64,000 bases of DNA from Polaromonas sp. (GTDB lineage: Bacteria; Pseudomonadota; Gammaproteobacteria; Burkholderiales; Burkholderiaceae_C). A program made the translations under genes and the position numbers. Location of the stretch: positions 55,480 through 119,479 of the forward strand of contig NZ_JAQSDL010000107.1 of assembly GCF_029945895.1 (NCBI RefSeq). The letters are read 5' to 3'. Below the pieces are notes generated by a model, which saw nothing but the letters and a program-made list of their open reading frames with translations, did not search any database and was not told the origin of the DNA. This document shows positions 26,141 through 35,921 of this stretch, one piece after another; the first letter of the stretch is position 1, and each line of letters starts with the position of its first letter.

Positions 26141-27266
26141 GCACCAGGTTGGTCCGGTGAACCATTTCAGCTTCACCGGTGTAACCGAGCAGTTTTTCGA
26201 ATTCTGAAGAGGGTTTTCGACAGATCAGCCGGGCCTCGGCGCTGGAGTAGTTGGCCAGCCCGCGGGCGACTTCGGCACCGTTGCCGTCGCGGATGGCGAT
26301 CACGTCGCCCCGGGAAAACTCGCCCTGCACAGTGGTCATGCCGATGGGCAGCAGGCTTTTGCCCTCGTCGCGTACCTTGACGGCCGCGCCGGCGTCCACC
26401 GTCACGGCGCCTCGCAACTGCAGATGGTCGGCGATCCATTGCTTGCGGGCCTGGTTCTTTCCTGTCGGGGCAACCAGCAGCGTGCCAATGGCTTCGCCCT
26501 GTGTCAGGCGGATCAAGGCATTCGGTTCCCGGCCCCAGGCAATCACGGTGGAGGCGCCGGACCCGGCCGCGCGTTTGGCCGCGAGGATTTTCGTGATCAT
26601 GCCGCCCTTGCCGATGCTGGAGCCCGCGCCGCCCGCCATGGCTTCCAGCGCCGGGTCACCGGCTTGCGCCTCATGGACAAAACGCGCCGAGGCATCCTTG
26701 CGCGGGTCGGCGGTGTACAGGCCTTTCTGGTCGGTCAGAATGATCAGTGCATCAGCATCGACCAGGTTGGCCACCAGGGCGCCCAGGGTGTCGTTGTCGC
26801 CGAACTTGATTTCATCGTTGACCACGGTGTCGTTTTCATTGATCACCGGAACCACGCCGAGCTGGAGCAAGGTCAGCAGGGTGGAGCGGGCATTGAGATA
26901 ACGTTCGCGATCGGCCAGGTCGGCATGGGTGAGCAGCACCTGCGCACTGCCAACGCCGTTTTCGCGAAGCTGGCTTTCATACACCTGCACCAGGCCCATC
27001 TGGCCCACGGCGGCAGCGGCCTGGAGTTCATGGATGGCCTTGGGACGCGTGGCCCAGCCCAGCCGTTTCATGCCCTCGGCAATGGCGCCGCTGCTGACCA
27101 TGATGACTTCACGGCCACTTTTGACCAGCACGGCGAGTTGCTGGCACCACTGCCCGATTGCCAGCGCGTCCAGCCCCCGGCCTTCGTCGGTGACCAGGCT
27201 GGAGCCAACCTTGACGACGATGCGTCTGGCGTTGAGGAGGACGGTGGACGCTGTTTTTTCCTGCAT
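26130..27266 (-). CDS. proB: Glutamate 5-kinase ProB (with PUA domain)
   Basis: First step of proline synthesis: phosphorylates the gamma-carboxyl of glutamate; feedback-inhibited by proline. 378 residues: amino-acid-kinase domain ([16 protein letters not shown] at the N-terminus, [23 protein letters not shown]-like [26 protein letters not shown], GTGGMxTK-like [15 protein letters not shown]) and a C-terminal PUA domain (about 290-378). It is downstream of obgE on the same strand, the common obgE-proB order. Confidence 0.96.
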   Translation of the reverse strand: MQEKTASTVLLNARRIVVKVGSSLVTDEGRGLDALAIGQWCQQLAVLVKSGREVIMVSSGAIAEGMKRLGWATRPKAIHELQAAAAVGQMGLVQVYESQLRENGVGSAQVLLTHADLADRERYLNARSTLLTLLQLGVVPVINENDTVVNDEIKFGDNDTLGALVANLVDADALIILTDQKGLYTADPRKDASARFVHEAQAGDPALEAMAGGAGSSIGKGGMITKILAAKRAAGSGASTVIAWGREPNALIRLTQGEAIGTLLVAPTGKNQARKQWIADHLQLRGAVTVDAGAAVKVRDEGKSLLPIGMTTVQGEFSRGDVIAIRDGNGAEVARGLANYSSAEARLICRKPSSEFEKLLGYTGEAEMVHRTNLVLTA

Positions 27267-27275
27267 GTTCAGGGT

Positions 27276-27332
27276 ATTTTAGGGCTCCAGCCCTTGGTGG
27301 CCGGACGCGAGTAGCTACTTTTTCTGTAGCAC
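27276..27332 (-). repeat. Family A short interspersed repeat, copy 5
   Basis: Minus strand: TGCTACAGAAAAAGTAGCTA, CTCGCGTCCGGCC, ACCAAGGGCTGGAGCCC, TAAAATACC. It fills the obgE-proB spacer in the direction of those genes and ends about ten bases before proB, so it is part of the proB leader. Confidence 0.75.
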
Positions 27333-27357
27333 AGCAAAAAGGCGGCGCGAGGGGTTT

Positions 27358-28443
27358 TCAGCCGGCCGCTGGCGGCTCTGCCGGCAACTCTGCAAAGCGC
27401 GGGTCGATCTCTTCCGGCTCCTGCTCGCTTTTCTGCACTGACTTGACGTGCTGGTAAATCGTCTTGACCAGCTGCTCGCAACCTTCGCGTGTCAGGGCCG
27501 AGATCTCGAACACCGGACCCTTGAACTTGAAACGTTTGACAAAGTCCTTGACCAGCGCGGCGCGCTTGTCCGCATCCACCATGTCGAGCTTGTTGAGCAC
27601 CAGCCAGCGCGGTTTGTTGTACAGCGCCTCATCGTATTTCTTGAGCTCGCCCACAATGGCCTTCGCCTGTGCCACGGGATCCACGCTGTCGTCAAAAGGC
27701 GCCATGTCCACGATGTGCAGCAGCAGGCGGGTGCGCTGCAGGTGGCGCAGGAACAGGTGGCCCAGGCCGGCGCCTTCGGAAGCACCCTCGATCAGACCGG
27801 GCAGATCCGCAACAACAAAACTCTGTTCGGGGCCGACACGCACCACACCGAGGTTGGGGTGCAGGGTGGTGAAAGGGTAGTCGGCAATACGCGGCCTGGC
27901 GTTGGAGATGGCTGAGATGAAGGTGGATTTGCCTGCGTTGGGCATGCCCAGCAGGCCGACATCGGCCAGCACTTTCAGTTCCAGCTTGAGGCTTTTGTGT
28001 TCACCGGGCCAACCCGGCGTCTTGCTGCGTGGCGCGCGATTGGTCGAGCTCTTGAAGCGCAGGTTGCCGAAGCCGCCGTCGCCGCCTTTGGCGATCAGCA
28101 CTTCCTCGCCGGGCACCAGCAGCTCATACAGAACCTCGCCAGTTTCGGCGTCGGTCAGGATGGTGCCCACCGGCATCTTGAGAATGATGTCGTCGCCCTT
28201 GGCGCCAAACATGTCCGAGCCCATGCCGTGCTCGCCGTTGCGCGCATGGTGGCGGCGCGAAAACCGGAAATCCACCAGGGTGTTCAGATTGACGTCCGCC
28301 AGGGCATACACATGCCCGCCGCGCCCGCCGTCTCCCCCATTGGGCCCACCGAACTCCTTGTACTTTTCATGGCGGAAGGAGACGCAGCCACTCCCGCCAT
28401 CGCCAGCGGCGATGTCAATATAGGCTTCGTCAACAAATTTCAT
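27358..28443 (-). CDS. obgE: Obg family GTPase ObgE/CgtA
   Basis: Essential ribosome-associated GTPase in late 50S assembly and stress control. 361 residues: glycine-rich Obg fold ([40 protein letters not shown]), G domain with [11 protein letters not shown] (G1), [19 protein letters not shown] (switch II), [14 protein letters not shown] (G4) and a C-terminal acidic tail. Lies downstream of rplU-rpmA as in most bacteria, but separated from rpmA by a good terminator. Confidence 0.97.
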   Translation of the reverse strand: MKFVDEAYIDIAAGDGGSGCVSFRHEKYKEFGGPNGGDGGRGGHVYALADVNLNTLVDFRFSRRHHARNGEHGMGSDMFGAKGDDIILKMPVGTILTDAETGEVLYELLVPGEEVLIAKGGDGGFGNLRFKSSTNRAPRSKTPGWPGEHKSLKLELKVLADVGLLGMPNAGKSTFISAISNARPRIADYPFTTLHPNLGVVRVGPEQSFVVADLPGLIEGASEGAGLGHLFLRHLQRTRLLLHIVDMAPFDDSVDPVAQAKAIVGELKKYDEALYNKPRWLVLNKLDMVDADKRAALVKDFVKRFKFKGPVFEISALTREGCEQLVKTIYQHVKSVQKSEQEPEEIDPRFAELPAEPPAAG

Positions 28444-28520
28444 GATCTTGTAAAGGCGTCCGGCAGCATGGGCCGCCGGAGTCCTGAAGGTAGTTTACAA
28501 ACATTAAAAAACAAGAGGGG

Positions 28521-28553
28521 CCAAAACAACAAAGCCCCGACCAAGCGGGGCTT
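28521..28553 (-). terminator. Rho-independent terminator after rpmA
   Basis: On the minus strand, AAGCCCCG, six-base loop, CGGGGCTT and then TGTTGTTTT. Eight-pair GC-rich stem at 28532-28553 (plus coordinates) with a T-rich tail toward 28521. It separates rplU-rpmA from obgE, so obgE needs readthrough or its own promoter. Confidence 0.85.
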
Positions 28554-28575
28554 CGATGCCATCGAAGTGATCAAC

Positions 28576-28833
28576 TTACGCTGGTGTCACGTTGACGGTG
28601 TGCTTGTTCAGCGCGCCCTTGACGGCAAACGATACCGAGCCATCCACCAGTGCAAACAGGGTGTGGTCCTTGCCGATGCCGACATTGACGCCAGGATGGA
28701 ACTTGGTGCCACGCTGGCGCACGATGATGCTGCCTGCATTGATCACTTCGCCGCCAAACTTCTTGACGCCCAACATTTTTGGCTTGGAATCCCGCCCGTT
28801 TCGCGTAGAGCCGCCGCCTTTTTTCTGTGCCAT
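28576..28833 (-). CDS. rpmA: 50S ribosomal protein L27
   Basis: L27, whose N-terminus reaches the peptidyl transferase centre. 85 residues, [16 protein letters not shown] then [30 protein letters not shown], all canonical. The mature N-terminus needs no protease-cleaved leader as in Firmicutes. AAGGAGTATT precedes the ATG. Follows rplU by 28 bases. Confidence 0.98.
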   Translation of the reverse strand: MAQKKGGGSTRNGRDSKPKMLGVKKFGGEVINAGSIIVRQRGTKFHPGVNVGIGKDHTLFALVDGSVSFAVKGALNKHTVNVTPA

Positions 28834-28861
28834 TTTTCAATACTCCTTGGTGCGTCGCTGC

Positions 28862-29173
28862 TTAGCCGGCGATGACGCCGATTTGCAGTTCCGTGAAGTT
28901 CTGACGGTGACCTTGACGTTTTTGGTAGTGCTTGCGCCTACGCATTTTGAAAATGCGCACTTTGTCGCCCCTGCCGTGAGACAGGACAGTTACCGTAACA
29001 GTAGCGCCGGACACCAAGGGCGTACCAACCGTGATTGTGCTGCCGCTTCCGACAGCCAATACCTGGTCAATAACGATCTCTTGGCCTACGTCCGCAGCAA
29101 TCTGTTCTACTTTAATTTTTTCACCAGTGGCAACTTTGTATTGTTTGCCGCCGGTTTTTATGACCGCGTACAT
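28862..29173 (-). CDS. rplU: 50S ribosomal protein L21
   Basis: Primary 23S rRNA-binding protein of the 50S subunit. 103 residues starting [56 protein letters not shown] is the typical C-terminal part. A longer in-frame start at 29212 would add 13 unconserved residues. First gene of the rplU-rpmA unit. Confidence 0.98.
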   Translation of the reverse strand: MYAVIKTGGKQYKVATGEKIKVEQIAADVGQEIVIDQVLAVGSGSTITVGTPLVSGATVTVTVLSHGRGDKVRIFKMRRRKHYQKRQGHRQNFTELQIGVIAG

Positions 29174-29222
29174 GTGAGACCTCGTATGTGAGTTCTGCGG
29201 ACGGATTTCCACAGAGCCTTAT

Positions 29223-29250
29223 ATTCTAGCACGGCGCCATTATTTGGCGC
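29223..29250 (-). promoter_or_regulatory. rplU promoter -10 and overlapping inverted repeat
   Basis: On the minus strand TAGAAT (plus 29228-29223) is a good -10 about 50 bases before rplU. Just upstream, covering the -35 position, is a perfect inverted repeat GCGCCA-5-TGGCGC (plus 29234-29250). No TTGACA-like -35 is visible, which could mean activator dependence, or that the palindrome is a binding site. Confidence 0.45.
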
Positions 29251-29301
29251 AGGACCCTCGTTTCGCCGCCGCCGGGTGTGCCGGCTGGGGTGCTTGCTTT
29301 C

Positions 29302-29307
29302 TATAAT
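29302..29307 (+). promoter_or_regulatory. Consensus -10 element upstream of the polyprenyl synthase gene
   Basis: A perfect TATAAT 27 bases before the putative start codon at 29334. The matching -35 position is GC-rich and poor. If used, the leader is only about 20 bases. Confidence 0.4.
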
Positions 29308-29333
29308 TCCTGAAATCTCATGTCTGGACCGTT

Positions 29334-30317
29334 TTGTCTGTAAATTCTTCTAGCACCGCCGCCGCACTGGCCCTGATTGCCGACGACATGCAGGCCATGG
29401 ACGCGGTGATCGCGCGCCGCCTGAGCACCGAAGTGCCCCTGGTCAGTCAGGTATCGCAGTACATCATCGCAGCGGGTGGCAAGCGCCTGCGCCCCGCGCT
29501 GCTGCTGCTGATGTGCGGTGCCTTGGGCTACCAGGGGGAGCAGCGTTTCAATCTGGCCGCTGTGGTGGAATTCATACATACGGCGACCTTGCTCCACGAT
29601 GACGTGGTTGACGACTCCGCCCTGCGCCGCGGCCGTGCCACCGCCAACGCTGCATTTGGCAACCCGGCCAGTGTTCTGGTGGGTGATTTCCTTTATTCCA
29701 GAGCTTTCCAGATGATGGTTGATGCTGGCGACATGCGCATCATGCAAACCCTGGCCGAGGCAACCAACATCATTGCCGAAGGCGAAGTGCTTCAGTTGAT
29801 GAACATGCACGATGCCGGCTTGTCCGAGGAAGACTATCTTCGCGTGATCCGCTCGAAAACCGCCAAGCTGTTTGAGGCGAGCGCCCGGCTGGCCGCATTG
29901 CTGGCGCAGGTGCCGCCCGACATGGAGCGTGCCTGCGCCGACTACGGACAGGCGCTGGGAACCGCCTTCCAGGTGATTGACGATGTGCTGGACTATGACG
30001 GTGATGCCGAGGAAATGGGGAAAAATCTCGGGGACGATCTGCGCGAAGGCAAGGCCACGTTGCCGCTGATCATCGCCATGCAGCGCGGCACCGCGGAAGA
30101 GCAGACCACCATCCGCCAGGCCATCGAAACCGGCGGGACGGGGCAGCTGGCCGAGATCGTGGTCATTGTCCGCAAGACCGGTGCCTTGCAGGCGACCCGG
30201 GATGCGGCGGCCGCGGAGGCCCAACGCGCCATACGGGCGCTGGCGGCACTAGGGGCCAACCCCTATAGCGAGGCCTTGCTACAATTGGCATCTCAGTTGC
30301 TGCAGCGTCGTTCCTGA
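29334..30317 (+). CDS. ispB: Polyprenyl diphosphate synthase (octaprenyl diphosphate synthase type)
   Basis: Makes the long-chain prenyl tail of ubiquinone. 327 residues with both Asp-rich motifs: LLHDDVVDDS (FARM region) and QVIDDVLDYDGD (SARM), plus GGKRLRPALLLL and GDFLYSRAF. The start is uncertain: no ATG fits, and the frame opens with TTG at 29334 (SVNSSSTAAALALIADDM); the next in-frame ATGs (DMQAMDAVI) are well inside. The nearby ATG at 29320 is out of frame and soon stops. Divergent from rplU, as is usual for ispB. Confidence 0.92.
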   Translation: MSVNSSSTAAALALIADDMQAMDAVIARRLSTEVPLVSQVSQYIIAAGGKRLRPALLLLMCGALGYQGEQRFNLAAVVEFIHTATLLHDDVVDDSALRRGRATANAAFGNPASVLVGDFLYSRAFQMMVDAGDMRIMQTLAEATNIIAEGEVLQLMNMHDAGLSEEDYLRVIRSKTAKLFEASARLAALLAQVPPDMERACADYGQALGTAFQVIDDVLDYDGDAEEMGKNLGDDLREGKATLPLIIAMQRGTAEEQTTIRQAIETGGTGQLAEIVVIVRKTGALQATRDAAAAEAQRAIRALAALGANPYSEALLQLASQLLQRRS

Positions 30318-30336
30318 CGCTTGTTCCAGCACTTTT

Positions 30337-30413
30337 CGGGGTGTAGCTTAGCCTGGTAGAGCGCTACGTTCGGGACGTAGAGGCCGGAGGTTCGAATCCT
30401 CTCACCCCGACCA
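30337..30413 (+). tRNA. tRNA-Pro (anticodon CGG)
   Basis: A 77-base cloverleaf with encoded CCA. Acceptor CGGGGTG / CACCCCG, D-arm TAGCTTAGCCTGGTAGAGC, anticodon stem CTACG / CGTAG around TTCGGGA with anticodon CGG at 30371-30373, T-arm GGTTCGAATCC. Lies 19 bases after ispB. Confidence 0.96.
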
Positions 30414-30570
30414 TTCAAGGTCCGCTCCCGTCCCCCGCATCCCGTCCGTGGATGTCCGATCTTTGCTTTGTTCCAACACCGGGTCAGGGGCAGCACGCTT
30501 TTAGATTTACACCGCCAGATCTATCGGCGATGATGTCAATTTTATCAATTCGGGCTGGATTCCCAACACC

Positions 30571-32307
30571 ATGGCAGCTGTCGATACTGTAAGCAACGCA
30601 CCCGCAGCGCTGGCATTGCCCGGCTTGGGCAGGGCGTTGGTCATTGCCGGCAAGCTGGGCCAAAAAGCCGCGGAGGACATCTTTCGCAAGGCCCAGAGCG
30701 GGCGGACCAGTTTCATTGCCGAGTTGACCGGGTCCGGCGTGGTATCCCCGTCTGACCTCGCGCACACCATGTCCACCGCGTTTGCGGCCCCCCTTCTTGA
30801 CCTGAATGCGATAGACACACAGCGTTTGCCCAAGGGTTTGCTGGACACGAAAATCTGTCAGGCCTACCGGATTGTGGTTCTGAGCAAGCGCAGCAATCGC
30901 CTGATCGTTGCGACGGCCGACCCGTCCGATCAGGAGGCTGCGGAAAAGATCAAGTTCTCTACCCAGATGGGGGTGGACTGGGTCATTGCCGAGTACGACA
31001 AGCTGTCCAAGATGGTGGAGGCGTCCGCCACTACGGCGTCCGAAGCCATGGACAGCATCATTGGCGACGATTTCGAATTTGATGAATCCACCGCGGAAGC
31101 GGCCAGCGCGGACAGCAACGACACCGGTGTTTCGGAAGTCGAGGACGCGCCGGTTGTCAAGTTCCTGCACAAAATGCTGCTCGACGCTTTCAGCATGCGG
31201 GCTTCCGACCTGCATTTCGAGCCCTATGAGCATACCTACCGGGTGCGCTTCCGTATCGACGGCGAGCTGCGCGAGATTGCCTCGCCGCCCGTGGCCATCA
31301 AGGAGAAGCTGGCCTCGCGGATCAAGGTCATCTCGAAAATGGATATCTCGGAAAAGCGGGTTCCCCAGGACGGGAAGATGAAGCTGAAAATCGGTCCCGA
31401 CCGGGTGATCGATTTCCGTGTCAGCACCCTGCCCACCATGTTCGGTGAAAAGATCGTGATCCGTATCCTGGATCCGAGCAGCGCCAAACTCGGCATTGAT
31501 GCCCTGGGGTATGAACCCATCGAAAAGGAGCGCTTGCTCAAGGCTGTTCAGCGCCCCTACGGCATGGTGCTCGTGACCGGCCCGACCGGGTCCGGCAAAA
31601 CCGTGTCTCTGTACACCTGCCTGAATATCCTGAACAAACCAGGCGTGAACATCGCCACGGCAGAGGATCCGGCCGAGATCAACCTGCCGGGCGTCAACCA
31701 GGTGAGCATGAACGACAAGGCCGGCCTGACGTTTTCCGTGGCCCTGAAAGCCTTTTTGCGACAGGATCCGGACATCATCATGGTCGGCGAGATTCGCGAT
31801 CTGGAAACGGCCGAAATCTCCATCAAGGCCGCCCAGACCGGCCACCTGGTGCTCTCCACACTGCATACCAACGATGCGCCGGCCACGCTGACGCGGCTAC
31901 GCAACATGGGCATTGCCCCCTTCAACATCGCCTCGAGCGTCATCCTGATCACGGCGCAGCGCCTGGCGCGGCGCCTTTGCCCCAACTGCAAGGCGCCCGC
32001 TGATATTCCGCGCGAGACGCTGCTGGACGCGGGTTTCAAGGAGGAGGATGTGGATGGCACCTGGACGCCTTACCGTCCCGTCGGGTGCTCCATGTGCAAC
32101 AACGGCTACAAGGGCCGGGTCGGGGTTTACCAGGTCATGCCCATCACCGAGGAACTCCAGCGGATCATCCTGCGCGATGGCAGCGCGCTCGAAATCGCAG
32201 CGCAGGCAGAAAGCGAGGGCGTCAAAAGCCTGCGTGGAGCGGGTCTGCACAAAGTCAAGCTCGGCATGACCTCACTCGAAGAAGTCCTGGCCTGCACCAA
32301 TGTTTAA
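30571..32307 (+). CDS. pilB: Type IV pilus assembly ATPase PilB
   Basis: Cytoplasmic hexameric ATPase driving pilus extension. 578 residues: N-terminal GSPII_E (MshEN-like) domain, then the ATPase with Walker A GPTGSGKTVSLYTCL, Asp box around TAEDPAEINLPGVNQV, Walker B DIIMVGEIRDLETAEISIKAAQTGHLVLSTLHTNDA and the tetra-cysteine zinc site CPNCKAP...CSMCNNGYKGR. Start at 30571 has no strong ribosome-binding site. First of pilBCD; no pilin gene is nearby. Confidence 0.96.
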   Translation: MAAVDTVSNAPAALALPGLGRALVIAGKLGQKAAEDIFRKAQSGRTSFIAELTGSGVVSPSDLAHTMSTAFAAPLLDLNAIDTQRLPKGLLDTKICQAYRIVVLSKRSNRLIVATADPSDQEAAEKIKFSTQMGVDWVIAEYDKLSKMVEASATTASEAMDSIIGDDFEFDESTAEAASADSNDTGVSEVEDAPVVKFLHKMLLDAFSMRASDLHFEPYEHTYRVRFRIDGELREIASPPVAIKEKLASRIKVISKMDISEKRVPQDGKMKLKIGPDRVIDFRVSTLPTMFGEKIVIRILDPSSAKLGIDALGYEPIEKERLLKAVQRPYGMVLVTGPTGSGKTVSLYTCLNILNKPGVNIATAEDPAEINLPGVNQVSMNDKAGLTFSVALKAFLRQDPDIIMVGEIRDLETAEISIKAAQTGHLVLSTLHTNDAPATLTRLRNMGIAPFNIASSVILITAQRLARRLCPNCKAPADIPRETLLDAGFKEEDVDGTWTPYRPVGCSMCNNGYKGRVGVYQVMPITEELQRIILRDGSALEIAAQAESEGVKSLRGAGLHKVKLGMTSLEEVLACTNV

Positions 32308-32390
32308 GCCTTTGATTCTCAACAGGCCGGTCGCTGGCATCGCTCGACATTTCGAGTCCCCATCATCACTTCCTTACTGAAGAAGGCACC

Positions 32391-33608
32391 ATGGCAACTG
32401 CAGCATCCAGAGACATCAAGGAGTTTGTCTTCGAGTGGGAAGGCAAGGATCGCAATGGCAAGCAGGTGCGGGGAGAAACCCGTGCGGTGGGCGAAAACCA
32501 GGTCAAGGCTTCCCTGCGCCGGCAGGGGGTGCTCGCGACCAAGATCAAGAAGCGCGGCATGCGTTCGGGCAAGTCCATCAAGCCCCGTGACATCGCGATT
32601 TTCACCCGTCAGCTGGCCACCATGATGAAGGCAGGCGTGCCTTTGCTGCAGGCTTTCGACATTGTCGGGCGCGGCAACGCCAATGCCAGCGTGACCAAGC
32701 TGCTCAATGACGTGCGCACCGATGTGGAGACCGGCACGTCCCTCAGCGCTGCCTTTCGCAAATACCCGCTGTACTTCAATGCGCTGTATTGCAATCTGGT
32801 GGAAGCCGGCGAGGCGGCAGGTATCCTGGAGCAGTTGCTGGATCGTCTTGCCGTCTACATGGAGAAAACCGAGGCCATCAAGTCGAAAATCAAGTCGGCA
32901 CTGATGTACCCGACTTCGGTGGTGGTGGTGGCTTTCGTGGTGGTTGCGGTGATCATGATTTTCGTGATTCCCGCGTTCAAGGAAGTGTTCACCTCTTTCG
33001 GTGCGGATTTGCCGGCCCCCACACTGTTTGTGATGGCCATCAGCGAGTTTTTTGTGGCTTACTGGTGGCTCATCTTTGGTGGCGTCGGCGGTAGCATCTA
33101 TTTTTTCATGCAGGCCTGGAAGCGCAATGAAAAAGTGCAGCGGGTGATGGACCGCCTCCTGCTGAAAATGCCGGTGTTTGGTGCCCTGATTGAAAAGTCA
33201 TGCATCGCCCGTTGGACGCGCACGCTGTCGACCATGTTTGCTGCCGGCGTCCCGCTGGTGGAGGCGCTGGACTCGGTCGGTGGCGCGTCCGGCAACTCTC
33301 TTTACGAGGACGCTACCCGCAAGATCCAACAGGAAGTCTCGACCGGCACCAGCCTGACGGCAGCCATGGGCAATGCCAACCTGTTCCCGACCATGGTGTT
33401 GCAGATGTGCGCCATCGGCGAGGAGTCGGGTTCCGTGGACCATATGCTTGGAAAAGCAGCAGATTTTTATGAGGCCGAGGTCGATGAGATGGTGGCGGGC
33501 CTGTCCAGCCTGATGGAGCCCATCATCATCGTGTTCCTCGGTGGGCTGATCGGTGGGATTGTGGTGTCCATGTACCTGCCGATCTTCAAACTGGGCCAAG
33601 TGGTCTGA
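32391..33608 (+). CDS. pilC: Type IV pilus inner-membrane platform protein PilC
   Basis: Polytopic inner-membrane protein that couples PilB rotation to pilin insertion. 405 residues with two GspF repeats: the first from IFTRQLATMMKAGVPLLQAFDI and the second from WTRTLSTMFAAGVPLVEALDS, each followed by membrane helices (about 170-190, 210-240 and 375-400). Its stop overlaps the pilD start by one base pair or so (TGATG). Confidence 0.96.
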   Translation: MATAASRDIKEFVFEWEGKDRNGKQVRGETRAVGENQVKASLRRQGVLATKIKKRGMRSGKSIKPRDIAIFTRQLATMMKAGVPLLQAFDIVGRGNANASVTKLLNDVRTDVETGTSLSAAFRKYPLYFNALYCNLVEAGEAAGILEQLLDRLAVYMEKTEAIKSKIKSALMYPTSVVVVAFVVVAVIMIFVIPAFKEVFTSFGADLPAPTLFVMAISEFFVAYWWLIFGGVGGSIYFFMQAWKRNEKVQRVMDRLLLKMPVFGALIEKSCIARWTRTLSTMFAAGVPLVEALDSVGGASGNSLYEDATRKIQQEVSTGTSLTAAMGNANLFPTMVLQMCAIGEESGSVDHMLGKAADFYEAEVDEMVAGLSSLMEPIIIVFLGGLIGGIVVSMYLPIFKLGQVV

Positions 33609-34468
33609 TGCCCGGGCTTGCGCTCGGTTTGTCTGCGGAATTCAACGCCGCACTGGCCGGTATCCTGGGGCTGTTGGTCGGCAGCTTCCTCAATGTGGTC
33701 ATTTACCGCTTGCCGAAAATGATGGAGAGGCAGTGGGCGGCCGAATGCGCCGAACTTGCCGGCAAGGTTGCCGACCATGGCGAAAAATTCAATTTGATGG
33801 TGCCCCGTTCCCGCTGCTCAAGCTGCGGCCATGTGATTGCCTGGTACGAAAACATTCCCGTCCTGAGTTACCTTTTCCTGCGGGGAAAGTGTTCTGTCTG
33901 TGGCACGAAGTTCGGATGGCGCTATCCGCTGGTGGAGGCCATCACGGGTGCTTTTTTCTTTTTTTGCGCCTGGCGCTGGGGCTTGACCGCCACCGGCCTG
34001 GCCTGGAGCGGTTTTGCCGCCACCTTGCTGGCACTGGCACTGATTGACTGGGACACCACGCTGTTGCCGGACGACGTCACCTTGCCGCTGCTGTGGGCGG
34101 GGCTGATTGTCGCGGCACTGGGCTGGAACCCGGCGGTGCAACTCACGGCGGCGCTGTGGGGCGCGGTGGCCGGTTATCTGTCCTTGTGGCTGGTGTACTG
34201 GGCTTTCAAGCTGGTGACCGGCAAGGAAGGCATGGGTTACGGAGACTTCAAGCTTTTTGCGGCTCTGGGGGCCTGGTTTGGCTGGAGCGCGCTGGTGCCG
34301 ATGATCCTGATGGCGTCGGTGATTGGTGCCCTCGTCGGTATTGCGTTGAAGTTCTCCAGCGGGCTGCGCGAAGGCGGGTATGTGCCTTTTGGACCCTTCC
34401 TGGCAGGTGCGGGATTGACGGCCATGGTGTTTGGTCCCCAATCCATCCTGCGGTTTATCGGGTTGTAG
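33608..34468 (+). CDS. pilD: Type IV prepilin peptidase / N-methyltransferase PilD
   Basis: Aspartic membrane peptidase that cleaves and N-methylates prepilins and pseudopilins. 286 residues with about seven to eight membrane helices. The cytoplasmic zinc loop is CSSCGHVIAWYENIP then CSVCGTKFGWRYPLVE; the catalytic aspartates lie in LIDWDTTLLPDD and the GYGD motif (KEGMGYGDFKLFAALG). Ends four bases before coaE. Confidence 0.96.
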   Translation: MPGLALGLSAEFNAALAGILGLLVGSFLNVVIYRLPKMMERQWAAECAELAGKVADHGEKFNLMVPRSRCSSCGHVIAWYENIPVLSYLFLRGKCSVCGTKFGWRYPLVEAITGAFFFFCAWRWGLTATGLAWSGFAATLLALALIDWDTTLLPDDVTLPLLWAGLIVAALGWNPAVQLTAALWGAVAGYLSLWLVYWAFKLVTGKEGMGYGDFKLFAALGAWFGWSALVPMILMASVIGALVGIALKFSSGLREGGYVPFGPFLAGAGLTAMVFGPQSILRFIGL

Positions 34469-34472
34469 CCTC

Positions 34473-35072
34473 ATGCGGGCATTGCGCTTGGGTTTGACGG
34501 GCGGGATTGGCAGCGGAAAAAGCACGGTTGCGACGATGCTGGCCGACTGCGGGGCTGCGGTGATTGATTCCGACGCCATCTCGCGTCAGGTCACGGCGCC
34601 AGGAGGCGCTGCCATGGACGGGATTGCAGAGCAGTTTGGTGCCCGGTTCCTCACGCCGGAAGGCGGCTTGAACCGCGACGCGATGCGCGAGCACGTTTTT
34701 GCGGATGCCAAGGCAAAAAAACAGCTGGAAGCGATTATCCATCCGCTGGTCGGCGAAGAAACCGCCCGGCAGGCCGCGCAGGCCCACAGTGCCTGCATCG
34801 TGTTTGATGTTCCCCTGCTGGTTGAGTCAGGGCGCTGGCGCCAGCGTGTGGACCAGGTGCTGGTGGTGGACTGCAGCGAAGCAACACAAGTCAGCCGGGT
34901 GATGGCACGCAATGGATGGACGCGTGAAGCGGTGGAACGTGTCCTGGCCGGGCAGGCCAGCCGCGACCAGCGGCTCGCCGCCGCCGACATCTGCATTTAC
35001 AACGATGCGCCCTTGTCGCTGGCTGCGCTGGCGGTGATGGTGCAGCGACTCTCGCAGCGCTTCGGGCTATGA
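34473..35072 (+). CDS. coaE: Dephospho-CoA kinase
   Basis: Last step of coenzyme A synthesis. 199 residues; P-loop LTGGIGSGKSTVATMLADCGAAVIDSD, then IVFDVPLLVESGRW and VVDCSEATQVSRVMARNGW, all typical. The shorter start at 34473 (MRALRLGLTGG) is preferred; a longer frame from 34431 overlaps pilD. pilD-coaE linkage is common in proteobacteria. Confidence 0.95.
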   Translation: MRALRLGLTGGIGSGKSTVATMLADCGAAVIDSDAISRQVTAPGGAAMDGIAEQFGARFLTPEGGLNRDAMREHVFADAKAKKQLEAIIHPLVGEETARQAAQAHSACIVFDVPLLVESGRWRQRVDQVLVVDCSEATQVSRVMARNGWTREAVERVLAGQASRDQRLAAADICIYNDAPLSLAALAVMVQRLSQRFGL

Positions 35073-35110
35073 TGGATGGCAAACCAACCCGCTGAAAAAG
35101 ATATATCGCA

Positions 35111-35866
35111 GTGATCCTTTACGAGTATCCCTTCAACGAACGCATTCGTACCTATTTGCGACTTGAGCATCTGTTTCACCGCTTGGGCGAACTGGCTGCG
35201 CGCGAACATCCGACCGACCACCACTATGCCATCACCACCATTTTCGAGATCATGGACGTGGCGGCCCGGGCCGACCTGAAGACCGATGTACTGAAGGACC
35301 TGGACCGGCAGAAACACACGCTCAACGGCTACCGCGGCAACCCTGCGATTTCCGAGGCGGTGCTCGACGAGGTCACCGGGCAGCTGGATGACTGTTTTGC
35401 GGCCCTGAACAGCCTGCCCGGGAAGGCGGGGCAATCCCTGACAGAAAACGACTGGCTCATGAGCATTCGCAGCCGCATCGGCATCCCCGGCGGAACCTGC
35501 GAGTTCGATCTGCCAGCGTATTTCGCCTGGCAGCATTTTGATGCCCGCCAGCGGCAGCAGGACTTGCAGCGCTGGATCGCCACGCTGGTGCCGCTGGCCG
35601 AGTCGGTCCGCATGTTGCTCAAGCTGCTGCGCGACTCCGGTCTGCCGCAAAAAGTCGTGGCGGCGGGCGGGCAGTACCAGCAAACCCTGCCGCAAGGACG
35701 TACGTTCCAGCTTCTGCGCCTGCTGATCGACCCCAGCCTCGGGCTGATTCCGGAGATCAGCGGCAACCGCCTGATGGTGTCCGTGCGCCTCATGCGCCAT
35801 GAAAGTGACGACCGGCTGCACCCCTGCACTGACGACGCCGCGTTCGAACTGACGCTTTGTTCCTGA
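35111..35866 (+). CDS. zapD: Cell division protein ZapD
   Basis: Cytoplasmic FtsZ-bundling protein. 251 residues, GTG start at 35111 giving the canonical MILYEYPFNERIRTYLRLEHLF. Conserved later parts are DLKTDVLKDLDRQK, NDWLMSIRSRIGIPGGTCEFDLPAYFAWQ and GQYQQTLPQGRTFQLLRL. Between coaE and yacG as in E. coli and most betaproteobacteria. Confidence 0.95.
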   Translation: MILYEYPFNERIRTYLRLEHLFHRLGELAAREHPTDHHYAITTIFEIMDVAARADLKTDVLKDLDRQKHTLNGYRGNPAISEAVLDEVTGQLDDCFAALNSLPGKAGQSLTENDWLMSIRSRIGIPGGTCEFDLPAYFAWQHFDARQRQQDLQRWIATLVPLAESVRMLLKLLRDSGLPQKVVAAGGQYQQTLPQGRTFQLLRLLIDPSLGLIPEISGNRLMVSVRLMRHESDDRLHPCTDDAAFELTLCS

Positions 35867-35921
35867 GACCGGCCGTTGGACGCCGTTCCTGCCCCCTGAT
35901 TTCCAGCTTGTGCTTGCGACG

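Noticed and set aside
28500..28560. CRISPR or other short regularly spaced repeats
   Set aside because: No direct repeats with regular spacers were seen here or anywhere in the window; this stretch is explained by the rpmA terminator.
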